From contig CM049990.2 in assembly GCA_016630955.3 (NCBI GenBank), positions 248,001-312,000 on the forward strand: a DNA stretch of 64,000 nt, written 5' to 3'. Every line of letters begins with the position of its first letter. Positions within the stretch are counted from its first letter, which is position 1. The position numbers were made by a program, and so were the translations under genes. This DNA comes from Didymella arachidicola. Lineage: Eukaryota; Ascomycota; Dothideomycetes; Pleosporales; Didymellaceae. Positions 54,009 to 64,000 of this stretch are shown here, piece by piece. The notes below the pieces were generated by a model that made no database searches, was not told the DNA's origin, and saw only the letters and a list, made by a program, of their open reading frames with translations.

Positions 54009-54600
54009 ATGAAGCCCACACTATCATTCAGTCTCTTTGTCCTACCATGTGTTGTGGCAGCATACTCAGTTGATCCTCCAAGCACAGCCGCTGCTGATAC
54101 TATCGACGACTGCACTTACTGGCATATTGCTGCAGAGGCTGAGAGATGCAGCGACTTGGCGGAATACTGGGGCCTTGCGGAAACCCAACTCGCCACATAC
54201 GTTCGTTTTCTCCCGTCAAGCATTGCAGCTCATTATTAAGACATCGCAGAATCCCAGCCTGGCTAACAGCTGTGATCTCAGTACTGGAAACTCCTACTGC
54301 GTTGAACAGAACTGGGGCATTCCTGTACCAACCCCATTAGCAGCCCAGCAGTCAGCACCAGCGTGGGTCCGAACTCTACGCCTGCACCTTCAACAGATCT
54401 TGAGATCTGCGAGGCTGAGGCTGGTGGATACAAGAGATACTGCGAACGTTGTCTCTCGCGGTGTGCGACTTTTGCTGCTAAGGATCAGTGCTTCCAAGGC
54501 ACATTCTTTGCCATCAATGGCTATGACAGCGACCTGCTGGAAGCACGGGGGTAACGATTGTGCGAACAAGGCGGTGGACCTCGTCTGTCCTCAAGAGTAA
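54009..54600 (+). pseudogene. LysM-domain secreted protein gene with broken reading frame
   Basis: Remnant or damaged gene for a LysM effector-type secreted protein; such proteins bind chitin oligomers at the fungal wall. Exon 1 (54009-54200) encodes a signal peptide and the first half of a LysM (CTYWHIAAEAERCSDLAEYW). An intron 54201-54249 with GTTCGT donor leads to the rest, YNPSLANSCDLSTGNSYC then VEQNWG, a good LysM end. After about 54345 the protein-like reading moves to another frame (54350-54535: STDLEICEAEAGGYKRYC and further cysteines), then returns to the earlier frame for CWKHGGNDC to the stop at 54600. No GT-AG intron explains either change, so two compensating small indels are needed. 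The formally open frame across the middle reads as non-protein-like Arg/Leu sequence. Recent decay or an assembly error are both possible. Confidence 0.6.
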
Positions 54601-55062
54601 AGGTGGCGAACAGAGGTATTCGTATGTTTGGCTTCCAATAGGATGCATTCAGCGGATCTCAGGGCTCACATTGCAGGCGGAACGATGCGGTTCAGAGAAA
54701 TGAGATGCCGCGGGATTCACGGGTCTGCTTGTCTGAGTTCCTGGTTCTGCTCACCGGATCTCGAGAATATCGATATAAATACTCGTGGAAGTTACATCCA
54801 ACGGTCTCGGCTCTGACATGTTCTGATGAGGAAGGTCATATATAGCACCACCAATCAGAATCCGTTCATCTAAAGGACGAAGCTCGGGAAGGACCCGCTC
54901 ACGGCCCGTTCACGACAGAACTTTCGTAAGGCGTACCGTTAATCTGGGGCATGCTCGTATAGGTCTTGATGCCTAGAGATGCTTTGCCAGCGACAATTAA
55001 CATATAATTCCCCTGTAGCCTCTCTCGATGCATAACCTTCATCTCAGCCAACATCTGTCAGA
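54601..55062. other. Intergenic region between the two secreted-protein genes
   Basis: No gene seen; contains AT-rich elements such as GATATAAATAC near 54770 that might be promoter parts. Confidence 0.45.
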
Positions 55063-55655
55063 ATGCGTCCCTCACTTCTTACGTCTGCACTCGTTGCGTT
55101 CACCGGACTCGCTGTTGCTCGTGACTATGACAACGAGTACGACCGCCCAGACCTCCGCGGCTCCTACTGGGATGTGAGCATCTCTTCGCAGTCCGGACGC
55201 CCAGGCTACACAATCACCGACTTCAATGTTACGTTTCACTCGCCTTACGTGAGTGAGGTATTCGCGCCATCCCAAGGGAAATGCCACTACAGCTTCGTCC
55301 CGCAAGGCACCAGCGCGCCTTCCGAGACTAATGAGTGTGAGGGTGGACTGAAGTACGAGTGGAATTGTAAGTCTTAGTGGAAGGTGCGTAGAAGACGTGA
55401 AGCTAACTATAAGAAGATACAAATGTGACATTTTTGGAGCACAGAGTCATGTTGGGGAATGAGTCGGTGTGGCTCTACGGACTGTCTACCAAGATCGACA
55501 CAACGAGGCGCAGTGATGGGATGAGCAGTACGACTAAGGGCATTGGCAGGGTGAACATCAGCCACTACTGCGGGTATGGAGGGTGTGGTTACGCTAATGG
55601 GTGCATTCTGGATGAGTGTAATGATAAAAAGGAGAACGGTGCGGGAACTGCTTGA
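55063..55655 (+). CDS. Small secreted cysteine-containing protein, effector candidate
   Basis: Not recognised with certainty. Two exons joined at intron 55367-55416 (GTAAGT, GCTAACT branch, AAG) give 180 residues; splicing produces EWNYTNVTFLEHRVML, while a neighbouring AAG acceptor would create a stop. A clear signal peptide (MRPSLLTSALVAFTGLAVA) is followed by a beta-rich body (GSYWDVSISS, GYTITDFNVTFHSPYV) and seven cysteines in the mature part, the last four packed in HYCGYGGCGYANGCILDEC. Two N-glycosylation sequons. The opening YWDVSIS / DFNVTF pattern recalls Alt a 1-like (AA1-like) secreted proteins of dothideomycetes, but I cannot confirm this. Lies directly after the LysM gene on the same strand; both would be secreted. 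Confidence 0.75.
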
Positions 55656-56177
55656 AAGTAATGGTGCTCAAAGGTGCGGCTGGAGATAGTATTATCATGC
55701 GTCGACACTAGGAATCGAAAATCGTTCGAGAAACTGCAAGACTTCCTTGAATTAACTTGATACGGTGGTGTGTCAGGATGTTCTCCTACCTACTAGCTTG
55801 AAGAGCAGGTAGATTAGTCCATTTTTCCCTACAACAGTCCTACGCCCTTTTCCTGCTCACAAGACAGATTCGCCACGTACCGGATAGACTTTCCTCCCGG
55901 AAATGTCAAGCAATACCTTTCGATTGTCGTATATGTAGAGAGTGGAGGCATCTACTCGGCAAAGATGAGCACACGCAGCGCTATCTGCACAGTCCGATCC
56001 CCCAGTGTCATGCGAGAGGTAGCTAACTTAGATGGTCGCTTACACCTCGGGAGAAGTTCGTTCATTTCCTGAACAGATGGCTTGAACTATCAGGATCGAC
56101 GACAGCTACGGAGTGGAATGGCAAGCAGCTGACATGGCTTGAGCCTGTGTCGGTCGTTGAAGGTCCAACTGGGATCC
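55656..56177. other. Convergent intergenic region with a dispersed repeat copy
   Basis: 3' flanks of the secreted protein and the copper transporter. Holds copy 2 of the 54-nt repeat; nothing else seen. Confidence 0.5.
55784..55837 (+). repeat. Dispersed 54-nt repeat, copy 2
   Basis: Partner of 36974-37027 (45 of 54 positions identical, same strand, no gaps). In this copy CTACCT (55786-55791) can pair with AGGTAG (55808-55813) as a six-base stem; the stem is broken in copy 1. Found in a convergent 3' region. Confidence 0.55.
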
Positions 56178-56751
56178 TCAGTGCGTCCCGGCACTGCCAG
56201 TAAACCGGCCGCAGACCAGGCTTCCAACAAAGACACCAGCCAAAATCGATAGAAAGTATCCAACGTTGAACGTCATTACTGCTAGCATCCTGAATTCCAG
56301 TCAGTGATAGCCTTGCATCGCTCAGCATCGATTCTACTCACAATAGATAGCTCACCCCTGCGACCACCACATCTAGCGTCGCCATCATAACAGCTTCGTC
56401 TGCCCGCCATGGTCTTGCCGTGGCTTTGTCATCCCCGAGGTGAGACGTGATCAGTCCCTTGTAGCGATTTCGTCTTAGTGCCAGAATGACTCCATAGAAA
56501 TTGACGCGGATGGCGAGCAACATCCTAAACACCGTGCCGAGCGCAATCAAGAATATGCATATCCCAGCATACTCTCCAGTGTTGTAAGGAGTGAAAGACT
56601 CCGACCAGAGAGGTGTTTTAGTCGAGACGAAGAAAGTCATGGCCATCGAGTCAACCCCCATCATCGTCGAGGATGAAGTCGAGGTAGGTGAGATCATGGT
56701 CATGGTGTCTGTTGCCGTGGCAGTCATTGCCATTGTCATGGACATGTCCAT
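56178..56751 (-). CDS. Ctr-family high-affinity copper transporter
   Basis: Homotrimeric Cu(I) importer of the plasma membrane (or vacuole). Two exons, intron 56290-56341 (GTGAGT, CTGAC branch, CAG), 173 residues, normal for Ctr proteins. The N-terminus is a Met-rich copper-binding segment (MDMSMTMAMTATATDTMTM), followed by VSTKTPLWSESFTPYNTGEY and three membrane spans: GICIFLIALGTVFRMLLAI, a second from about 125, and a third after the splice. The hallmark MxxxM of span two is MLAVM, formed directly after the intron, and span three has the GxxxG packing motif GVFVG. The start ATG at 56751 was chosen because it begins the Met-rich part; the frame is open farther up without an ATG. Divergent from a metalloreductase gene, which would supply Cu(I). 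Confidence 0.9.
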
Positions 56752-57379
56752 CTCGGCCTCTGATCGTTGGATCTGTAGATTTTCGGCAGGGACACTCAAC
56801 GGGGCGTTCCTGTGAAGTAGATTTACGTCTCGATAGGCTTCCTCGAAGGTTCCGGAGTTCCAGTTGGCAGCGTAACGAGATGTCGACTGGTCGAGCCACT
56901 GCAAAAGAATGGTAAAGTGACAGAGCTGAGGTGTCAGGGACCTCTTGACGTTTGCGTTTGGCAGTAACGACCGGTCTGTCTCCGACTCGAAACTGATGGA
57001 GGCGTTCAATCACAGCAGACGTTAACTTGCTCAAAGTCGCTCGAACACTCGCTCTTTCCCGCAAAGGGACTAGGCTGGCACTATCCCTCGGACGCGCGAC
57101 GCAACGCATATGTCGACCAAACAAGAAGCTCAACGACGCCAATCAGAACATGCTCAATTGTGTCTCGTGGCGTCGGATTCCATTATCCGGGGTGATGGTC
57201 GTGTCACGTCTGCCAACGACAATCAAGCTTCTCGGCTAACGAAGCTTAACGCGTGTTCTGGCCTTGGAGCATCTTTATCTTATGACTTCTGACCTGCTCA
57301 GTCGCTCAGTACCTGGGCCTCTCAGATTGTAAATAACAATTCGAAGCATTTGCTCTACGCGGGTGCAAAAGCGACAACC
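56752..57379. promoter_or_regulatory. Divergent copper transporter / reductase promoter with TGCTCA motifs
   Basis: A 628-bp shared promoter. TGCTCA occurs at 57028-57033, 57151-57156 and 57295-57300, all on the plus strand, and TTTGCTC at 57349-57355. TGCTC is the core of the copper-response element of Mac1-type factors (TTTGCTCA in budding yeast, TGTGCTCA-like in Aspergillus). GATAA cores on the minus strand near 57184 and 57275 could bind an iron GATA factor. Function is inferred from motif and gene context. Confidence 0.45.
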
Positions 57380-59517
57380 ATGGCGAGCTGGCTCACCTAT
57401 CCTTTGCAGCTGACGGGCAGTCGTGAGTTCACTTGCGACGGTTTTACGGATGATCAATGCAGCTACTACAAGCAAAGATGGCACTTTTGGTATTTGGGCG
57501 TTTGTCTTCTATCTTCGAGTAGGGACTGACATGATCTCCCAGGTACATCGCAGACTACGTCTATGCTTTGCCAACTGTAGCCTTCTTCATGAGTAGCATT
57601 GGTATTTTTGTTATTGGAAACCTCATATCATCACAAGTATTGGGTTATCGCAAATGCCGAGATTCTCTCATGGTCCAAAGATTGGTTGCCTCCGTTCGGT
57701 ACTTGTCATACCGAGGTTTCCACATCAAATGGCTAAGATGGAATTCGGCACCAGTTGGCATTCTTTTGCTTGGAGCTGCGGGCGCAGTTTTTTTCTTTTG
57801 TGAGTCGTGCATCCACGTTGTCCCTCCAAGAGTCTGGTTGTTGACAATGCTCTGACCAGGTATGGACTTGATTCCGCAGCCCTACTACTGGCCAAGTGAA
57901 CACTTCGGCGGCTCACCCCCACTAGGGACCAGGTCGGGCTGGATGGCGTTGGCTTGCATGCCTTTCGTTTTGTATGTCTTTCTGGATCGCAGGACAGTAA
58001 CTTTCTGACCCCTACAGCGCGACAGCGAGCAAGACAAACTGGATTACGCTCACGACTGGAGTGTCACACGAGAGGATCCAAGTCCTTCACCGGTGGACTG
58101 CTTACGCATTCTTTCTACTTGCATTGATGCATACATTCCCTTTTATCGTCTACCACGTGCGATGGCACGACATGGTAATGCAAGTCACGATGAAGAATAC
58201 GCTGTTCTATTGGACCGGCATCGCTGCCCTTATCTTCCAAGCCTGGCTTACGTTCGCCTCCCACAGTGTGATGAGGTAAGTCGGTCCATACTTGCACCCA
58301 GACGAGACCTAAGTAACAGTCTCAGGCGAATGGGTTACGAGTTCTTCAAAGCTACGCATCTAACCGCAGTCGCCGTCTTCGTGATAGTTTTTTTCTGGCA
58401 TTGCGACTATACTCTCACTTCGTGGTAGGTGCCTCTGCTCTCGGACTCCTGACATATCTCACGCGCTCAAAGGCACTACTTCATTGCTACGGCCGCAATA
58501 TACGTCCCCTGCCTTGTTTATTCGTGGCTTCGTACTGCATTCGAGTACGGGTTTGCTCAGAAAGCATACGTCCACATTGAGGGTAATGGCTTCATACGAC
58601 TTACTGTTCCATCAGTAAATATGCGATGGAAGCCAGGCCAGCACTGTCTGCTGCGTTTCACAAGCTTCGGTCTACAGGCGCTATCATCCCATCCTTTCAC
58701 CATCTGCTCGCTGCCTTCTCTACGCGCGGATGATGAATCTGAGTTGGTGTTCTACATCCGTCATTCGCAGGGTTTGACGAAGAAGCTTTTTGAACACGGT
58801 TGCAAGCAGAGAGAAACTCCTATACCTCTTCTGATAGACGGTCCGTATGGAGGCATTAACATGCAGAGATTCAACGAGGCAAATCGCTTGCTCGTTATTG
58901 CGGGTGGCTCAGGCGCTGGCTGGACCCTCCCCTTCCTTGAGCTGTTCTGCAGGCAACGGATCCCTACAGACAGAGCCAGCATTGGATTTGGAAGCAATCT
59001 CTCGTCCCGCGATGAAGAGAAACAATCATGTGGTCTTGAGCCTCGACGGAAGCTACGCATCATTCTGGCGACCCGCGACGTCCATAGCCGCACTTGGTTT
59101 CTGGAGACCGTTGCTGCGCTTTTTGTGACCTATTCCTTACCGGCGAAGCCAGATGACATGGACATCGAAGTCCACTTGACTGGTGAAGCAGAGCAAACGG
59201 TCAGTGTCGCAAGGATGGGACACAATAAAGGGCTCTCCACATCGTCTTCGGCAGACAACATTGAAGCTGAGATTCAAGGCGACGAAGTCAGTCCAGCATC
59301 GGAAGAGCTGTCTGGTCGCCCTAACCTTCCATCCCTGATAAATACGGAGAACGAGGCGGCAAGAGCAGAAGACGGGTCTCTGAGCGTCTACGTTTGCGGG
59401 CCAACCACCATGCAAAACGACGTACGGAATGCCGTCGCGAAACAGAATCTGGCAATACTCAAAGGAGCGAAGTCTAGGGCTGTGTATTTACATTCAGAAC
59501 ACTTCTCGTGGGCTTGA
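57380..59517 (+). CDS. Ferric/cupric-chelate reductase (FRE family)
   Basis: Plasma-membrane flavocytochrome that passes electrons from cytosolic NAD(P)H through FAD and two hemes to extracellular Fe(III) or Cu(II). Six exons, introns 57490-57542, 57800-57859, 57972-58017, 58276-58325, 58425-58472, product 626 residues. Several N-terminal membrane spans precede the ferric-reductase domain, which has two pairs of heme histidines spaced 14 apart: HRW...LMH in exon 4 and HLT...FWH in exon 5. The cytosolic part shows the FAD motif HPFTICS near residue 351, the NAD(P)H-binding GGSGAGWTLPFLE, and a C-terminal YVCGPTTMQNDVRNAV. There is no obvious cleavable signal peptide. Its divergent partner is a Ctr copper transporter, which points to Cu(II) reduction for copper uptake, though iron cannot be excluded. 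Confidence 0.92.
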
Positions 59518-60187
59518 AGAGCTGCGAGATAAATCCCACCGATCTTTTTGTATCAGTCCCGCAGGGTCGAAGATATGCTCGTGACCATCTGGCGTGAATC
59601 ACCCGCGCTAGGTGCAGCATTACTTCATGCTGACTTGTCCGACTGCATCCCGAGTCACGTTCGCCGGGTACGCTCCAGGCGCTGCGTTGGAGTGGTTGTA
59701 AGATGAGGACGTCTGCTCGCTGAAGCTATAGATCGTCAAAGTTTCATCGCCACTCTTCAGCGTTTGTGTGAGCTCTGGTTGATAGTGGGCAAATAAGTCG
59801 ACCCTGAGAATAATGAGCTACAGGTTTACAGGGTTTTAGACATGTAGCACAAAAATCCACAAAGCCTCGCAGTGTTGTCGGATATTGGGAAGTATCTTGC
59901 GGGGTGAAGGTTCGGTGCCATGTGGCAAATCTTAGAGTGTGTTGTTTTGAGCATTAGAACGGTGATGTGTGATTTGTTGGAGATGGGTTTCGCGATCTGA
60001 ATAGAAGATTCGACGTTGGGCTGGTTGTGGCTGAGGTTGAGTTTTGATTTGACGCTTTTACGTCGCTTGTGTATCTTGATCCTTACAACACAGTTCGCGC
60101 CTCGATACCAGAAGCATCCAAAGTACCGAGCATGCACCGTCTCCACGCACTCCCACCCAGCCAGTCCCCACCGCCCCGCCACCCCAT
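59518..60187. other. Convergent intergenic region, no gene seen
   Basis: 3' flanks of the reductase and rad5. A 118-codon minus-strand open frame (59826-60182) shows no domain or signal and is probably chance. Confidence 0.55.
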
Positions 60188-63100
60188 CTAACTCAGCAAC
60201 TCTTTAATATCCTCAATCCTCTGAACCCTCTTCTCATCCTCACTCATCATGCCCAGACTACTCGCACTGCCTCTCGTTAGCAACCAACCCAACCCATCAC
60301 TAAAAAAAAAAAGAAAAACTCACATAAACTTCTTCCTCTCCTGAATCCTCAACATCTTCTCCTCAATACTCCCCTGCACCACAAACCGCACCACCCTCAC
60401 CCGCCCCTCCTGCCCCATCCGATGTACGCGATCAATCGCCTGCGCCTCCACCGCAAAACTCCACCACGGATCCATCATAAACACGTTCCGCGCACACGTC
60501 AGATTCAGCCCGACGCCGCCCGCGCGCAGGGACAGGAGGAGGACGTAGGGTGTGGTGCTCGCGGTGAATTCTGCGAGGACGGCGGCCCGGGTCTTTTGCG
60601 GCATGGAGCCGTCGAAGCGGAGGAAGGGGATGTGGTCGCGGGAGAGGGCGGGTTCGATGAGGGAGAGGAAGGAGGTGAATTGGGAGAAGACGACGGTTTT
60701 GGCGGTGGGGTCTGTGAGGAGGTTTCGGCGGAGGTGGGTGAGGAGGGCTTGGGTTTTGGCGCTGCCGGAGAGGCCGATGCGGCGGAGGGTGATGCGGGGG
60801 GTTTGGGTGGCGGGCGGGGGGTTGTTAAGGAAGGTGGGTGTGGGGTTCGAGGGGATGTGGGTGTGGCGGATGACTTCGAAGACGTCGCGGGCGTTGATGG
60901 GGGAGCGGCAGTTGAAGCATCGTGGAAGTTCGCCTTTGTCACGTTGGTGGTTGATGTAGGTTAGGAGGCACTCTTTGCATGCTGAGTGCCAGCAGCCGGT
61001 GACGGCTTGATCGACCATGGGCTCCTCGAAACACAGTGGGCATTCGGCGTCGGCTTCGTCTTGGATCTGTTTGAGGACGTGTGCGCCGAATTTGTTGACG
61101 TCTTGGTCGCTGTCGGCTGTGAAGCGTTCGATGAGACTCGAGAGGTCCATGTCGTCAGCTAGACCATTAGCAAGGTCAGATGCCAGGTTGCCTTCTAGCT
61201 CGTCGGCTACGACGTTGGCTTTGCGAGTCAAGACAGGGTGGCAACACGACTGTCGCAGCCGGAGGATCTGGGCGAAGATTGTGGTGTAGTTCTTCAGGAG
61301 CATGCCAGACTCGGCGTTTTGCGTGAAGACGCTCTTTGCGCGCATGAAGATGTGATCGTAGACATCTTGCTCGTCTTGTGACAAAACGATGCGCTCCACG
61401 TCGATGACCTTTGGTGGTAGGGGAACTAGAGCCTCGCCGTCAGGTGTCTTCATGTCCTTCGTTCGGCGCAGCACGAGCGGCTCAAGCACTGTCTGCACCA
61501 CGTCAAGCGCCCGGATGAACTCGCCAGCCTCGAACGGCACTGTGATGAATGTTTTCCAGAAGGAGAAGTTACTCCAGGGCTCAACCTTCAAGAAGCGCAC
61601 AAGACTAAATAAGTCCTCGAGACGGTTGACAATCGGCGTACCGGTGAGCACCCAGCGATGCTTTGCACTGAGCTCATAGCAAGCCTTGGCTGTCTTTGAC
61701 TGCCTGTTCTTGATGTAGTGTGCCTCGTCGAGGATAATGCGGAAGTAGTCTAGAGAGAAGATGCCGCCGTGGGAGCCCCTATTACCGTCTTGAGCAGCCA
61801 CCTGATTGAACTCAGACAAAACTGTGCCGTAACTGGTGATGATGACGTTTGGCGCGTTGGCTGCATTAGATGCGCAACAAAGCTTTTGAAGATTGACAGC
61901 CTTGTCTGCACCGTAATACACCATAGCCTTGAGCGTGCCTTCTTTCGACGCCTTTTCAGCTTCGCTGTGCCACTGAGCGAGCAAAGACATTGGCGCGATG
62001 ACGAGCGTAGTGTATGGCGCTGCTTCGATGTCTGCACTGGTTTTCTTAAGACGTGGAAGCGCCTTCGGTCCGGATGCTTGCTCGAACTGATCCGGATGAT
62101 TCCTGTGCGTGTGGATCAGACTCATCATTTCGATAGTCTTACCAAGACCCATTTCGTCAGCCAACACACCGCCCAAACAGTTCTGCTCTTGTTTTGGAAA
62201 CTCCAGGGACAGTTCTCCAGAGTATGGATTGACGTAGAACATGCTCTGGTCGTCAATGGTGGGTAGATCCTGATTGTCGGCATCTTTCGTCGGCCACTGA
62301 TACTCCTCCCACAACGGATGCATAGAGACTTCTCTTTCCGCGCGTGCTTGGTCTTTCTCCTTCCCAACCATCCAGTGTAACGCCTGCTTTTGATACTTTC
62401 GAAGATGCATGACAAAAGTGTCTGCCGGCTCCATGGTAGGCGTGTCGAAGTCAAAAGATTGTGCCTTCTTGTACAAGGAGTCTAGCTGATCCTGCTCGAG
62501 CTCAGTACCCTCCTCGGCTTCCTCCCCAGGCGGCGAGTTTGTCCCGTTAGTTGTCTTTGGCTTATCGTCCTTCTTCTCGGCGCTCTCTGCTGCCTGCAAC
62601 AGTCCTTGACGCTTGTGTTTCTCCGTGTTCTCGTTCTGCCGTGACGGATGCAGGTTGATAGCCTCGAAGAGTTTCACCAGACCAACCTGGCGCATCCGCA
62701 AGTCGCGCTCATCTGATGTTTCCTTCTCTTCAAACAGGCTGACCTCTCTGTTATCTTCCGGTTTGGTGAATAATCTCTTGTCGAACGCGCTGCGCAGGAA
62801 GTAGCCGTGGAGTTGCAGGTATATGGTATCGCTCGTTCTTATCCGGTCCGGCACAAAAACACAGCTGCCTTCGAAGGAACAACACTTCTGGTCGATCAGC
62901 GCGGAGATCCAGGCTGCCGAGTCGTTTTCTAGTCTCCCGACCTCCTGTCCTCTCTCGTTTGTGAATCTGACGACAACGTCCTGTTTCTTGAGAGCAACCA
63001 CGCGCTTCTTGCCCTTTGGCTGCATCTTGTAGCGTTCAATGGAAACCTTTTCATTGTGTTTCAGCAGTCCTGTTCCGCTTGTTGTTGCCCACCCAACCAC

Positions 63101-63653
63101 ACCGAAGGACCCAATGTACCGCTTTGAGGGCATGTCTCGGAGCACGGGGGCCATTGGAGTGGACGCGCCAGACCCTTGCGAGGCAACGGAATGCTCGGAC
63201 TCGGTGCGCTTCAGTGAGCTCGCGATGGTCGTCTGGACGGCTTGGGGGCGTGGCTGGAATATGGCGGCGGGCGCGGGGGCAGACGCAGCGGCCCATGATC
63301 CATCAAGATACAGATTGATTGCTGGAAGTGTCAGGACAAGACTTGCAAGCATTCACCACTTGGGACTAGTCACCTCTCTCCACATTGCTGCTGCTGACGT
63401 CCTTCAACCTCTGCAGCGTGGCACCCGGCAGCTCGCCAACCACCGCCTGAAGCATGCCAACATCGAATCCATCGAACGCCACTGCATCATCACCATGTCC
63501 TTCCTCGTCCTTTACATGTACTAGGCTTGATGCTAGGGGCGGGGAAGGTGAAGGAGCGCTGCGATGCTTGGAACGGACCTGTGCTGGGGAGGAATCTTCT
63601 GCAAAAAACCGGCGCTTCTTCGCTGGCCGTTCGTCTGGGTGAGGGCTCTCCAT
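60188..63653 (-). CDS. rad5: Rad5/HLTF: SNF2 translocase and RING ubiquitin ligase
   Basis: Drives error-free DNA-damage tolerance by Lys63 polyubiquitination of PCNA (with Ubc13-Mms2) and fork reversal. Three exons, introns 63322-63373 (GTGACT...CAG) and 60267-60323 (GTGAGT, GCTAACG branch), product 1118 residues. The splices restore two family hallmarks: NVERAINLYLDGSW near residue 90, and the end KKFIASSLGMMSEDEKRVQR with a C-terminal helix. Domains in order: basic, PAKKRRFF-type N-terminus; HIRAN from about 160 (SKRYIGSFGVVGWATTSGTG); SNF2 ATPase with DEMGLGKTIEM near 484 and DEAHYIKN near 627; inserted C3HC4 RING near 852-900 (CPLCFEEP, GCWHSACKECLL, CFNCRSPI); helicase C-terminal lobe with VVFSQFTSFLSLIEPAL and LRAGGVGLNLT. 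All catalytic residues look intact. Confidence 0.95.
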
Positions 63654-63711
63654 GGCGTTGTGAGCACAAACACCCAAGAACAATTGTGGTGCATCCAAAG
63701 CGGCGCACTTT

Positions 63712-63744
63712 ACGCGACTTGCCACGCGACGACGCGCCGACGCG
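63712..63744. promoter_or_regulatory. Quadruple ACGCG (MluI-box) cluster upstream of rad5
   Basis: ACGCG at 63712-63716, 63724-63728, 63732-63736 and 63740-63744: four copies in 33 bp, spaced 8-12 nt, 59-91 nt upstream of the rad5 start and 147-179 nt before the divergent mitochondrial-like gene. Matches the MBF core. Regular spacing suggests cooperative binding (inference). Confidence 0.6.
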
Positions 63745-63890
63745 CTAGTGGTCTGCATGACGGCATTACCGGCGAATTGTTGTGCGCTCTTTGCAGATTA
63801 CCATCTTTTGGCCATTGTAGTTGTACAGCGTCCGCGACCTGTTGTCCGAGTCGTTCTTCTCTTTTCTGTCTCTGTATCACTATTTGTATA

Positions 63891-64000
63891 ATGCAAGCCG
63901 CAAGACTCCGAGCAGCTCCCACACTGCGCACCCGCAGAGTCTCCGTGCGACACACACTTTCCACGCCCCAGCAACGGCGCATACAAACATCGCAATGCTT
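63891..64000 (+). CDS. Start of a probable mitochondrial protein gene, cut by the window edge
   Basis: The ATG at 63891 opens a frame that runs to the edge. Its first 36 codons (MQAARLRAAPTLRTRRVSVR and on) hold many Arg, Ala, Ser and Thr and no acidic residue, the composition of a mitochondrial presequence. The mature protein is outside the window, so no function can be given. It is divergent from rad5, 237 bp between starts. The upstream bases include a pyrimidine-rich stretch just before the start, common at fungal transcription starts. Confidence 0.55.
   Translation, partial: MQAARLRAAPTLRTRRVSVRHTLSTPQQRRIQTSQC

Noticed and set aside
59826..60182. 118-codon minus-strand open frame between the reductase and rad5
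   Set aside because: No domain; AT-rich convergent 3' region; likely chance.
60267..60300. Earlier AG acceptor in the last rad5 intron after the poly-pyrimidine run
   Set aside because: Would leave an intron of about 23 nt and break the conserved C-terminal KKFIASSLG.

Overview
The window is nuclear DNA of a filamentous ascomycete (Pezizomycotina, probably a dothideomycete; I cannot name the species). The reasons are dense protein-coding genes with spliceosomal introns of about 45-60 nt, most with GTA(A/C/T)G-type donors and CTAAC/CTGAC branch sites; fungus-specific families (LysM secreted protein, Fot1/pogo transposase, Ctr copper transporter, fungal Tel1, Elg1, Nup192 and Rad5); and long gene-poor AT-richer gaps. 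I found no rRNA, tRNA, CRISPR or prokaryotic feature. Exon limits were deduced by hand from splice consensus, frame and family conservation.

Layout. 1-1.7 kb: 5' part of a secreted protein with a PKD/Ig-like region, running off the left edge. 3.6-5.0 kb: a Fot1/pogo DNA transposon with a recognisable 5' end and no 3' end. 6.0-8.5 kb: Ase1/MAP65 spindle-midzone protein. 10.4-11.9 kb: disordered conserved fungal protein. 14.4-21.5 kb: elg1 (clamp unloader) divergent from utp8 (ribosome biogenesis). 21.9-29.2 kb: glyoxalase II, a dimethylglycine-dehydrogenase-like flavoprotein and, divergent from it, a Rieske choline/betaine monooxygenase-like gene. 30.5-32.2 kb: secreted S33 peptidase. 33.1-36.6 kb: Sec14-like CRAL-TRIO protein divergent from pol12. 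37.4-38.3 kb: unknown conserved protein. 38.9-53.6 kb: nup192 divergent from tel1 (ATM). 54.0-55.7 kb: a damaged LysM gene and a small secreted cysteine-containing protein. 56.2-59.5 kb: copper transporter divergent from a ferric/cupric reductase. 60.2-63.7 kb: rad5, divergent from a gene whose mitochondrial-like N-terminus is cut by the right edge.

How the genes fit together. Four genome-maintenance genes (elg1, pol12, tel1, rad5) lie in this window on both strands. At least three have tight clusters of ACGCG (MluI-box) motifs in the intergenic space upstream, which suggests shared G1/S control by an MBF-type factor. The reductase and Ctr transporter form a natural uptake pair (Cu2+ reduced, Cu+ imported) with repeated TGCTCA motifs between them. 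The Rieske oxygenase and the dimethylglycine-type flavoprotein could act in successive demethylations of glycine betaine. No clearly new molecular system was found. The most useful leads are the promoter motif clusters, the betaine gene pair, the frame-broken LysM gene and an unexplained 54-nt dispersed repeat.
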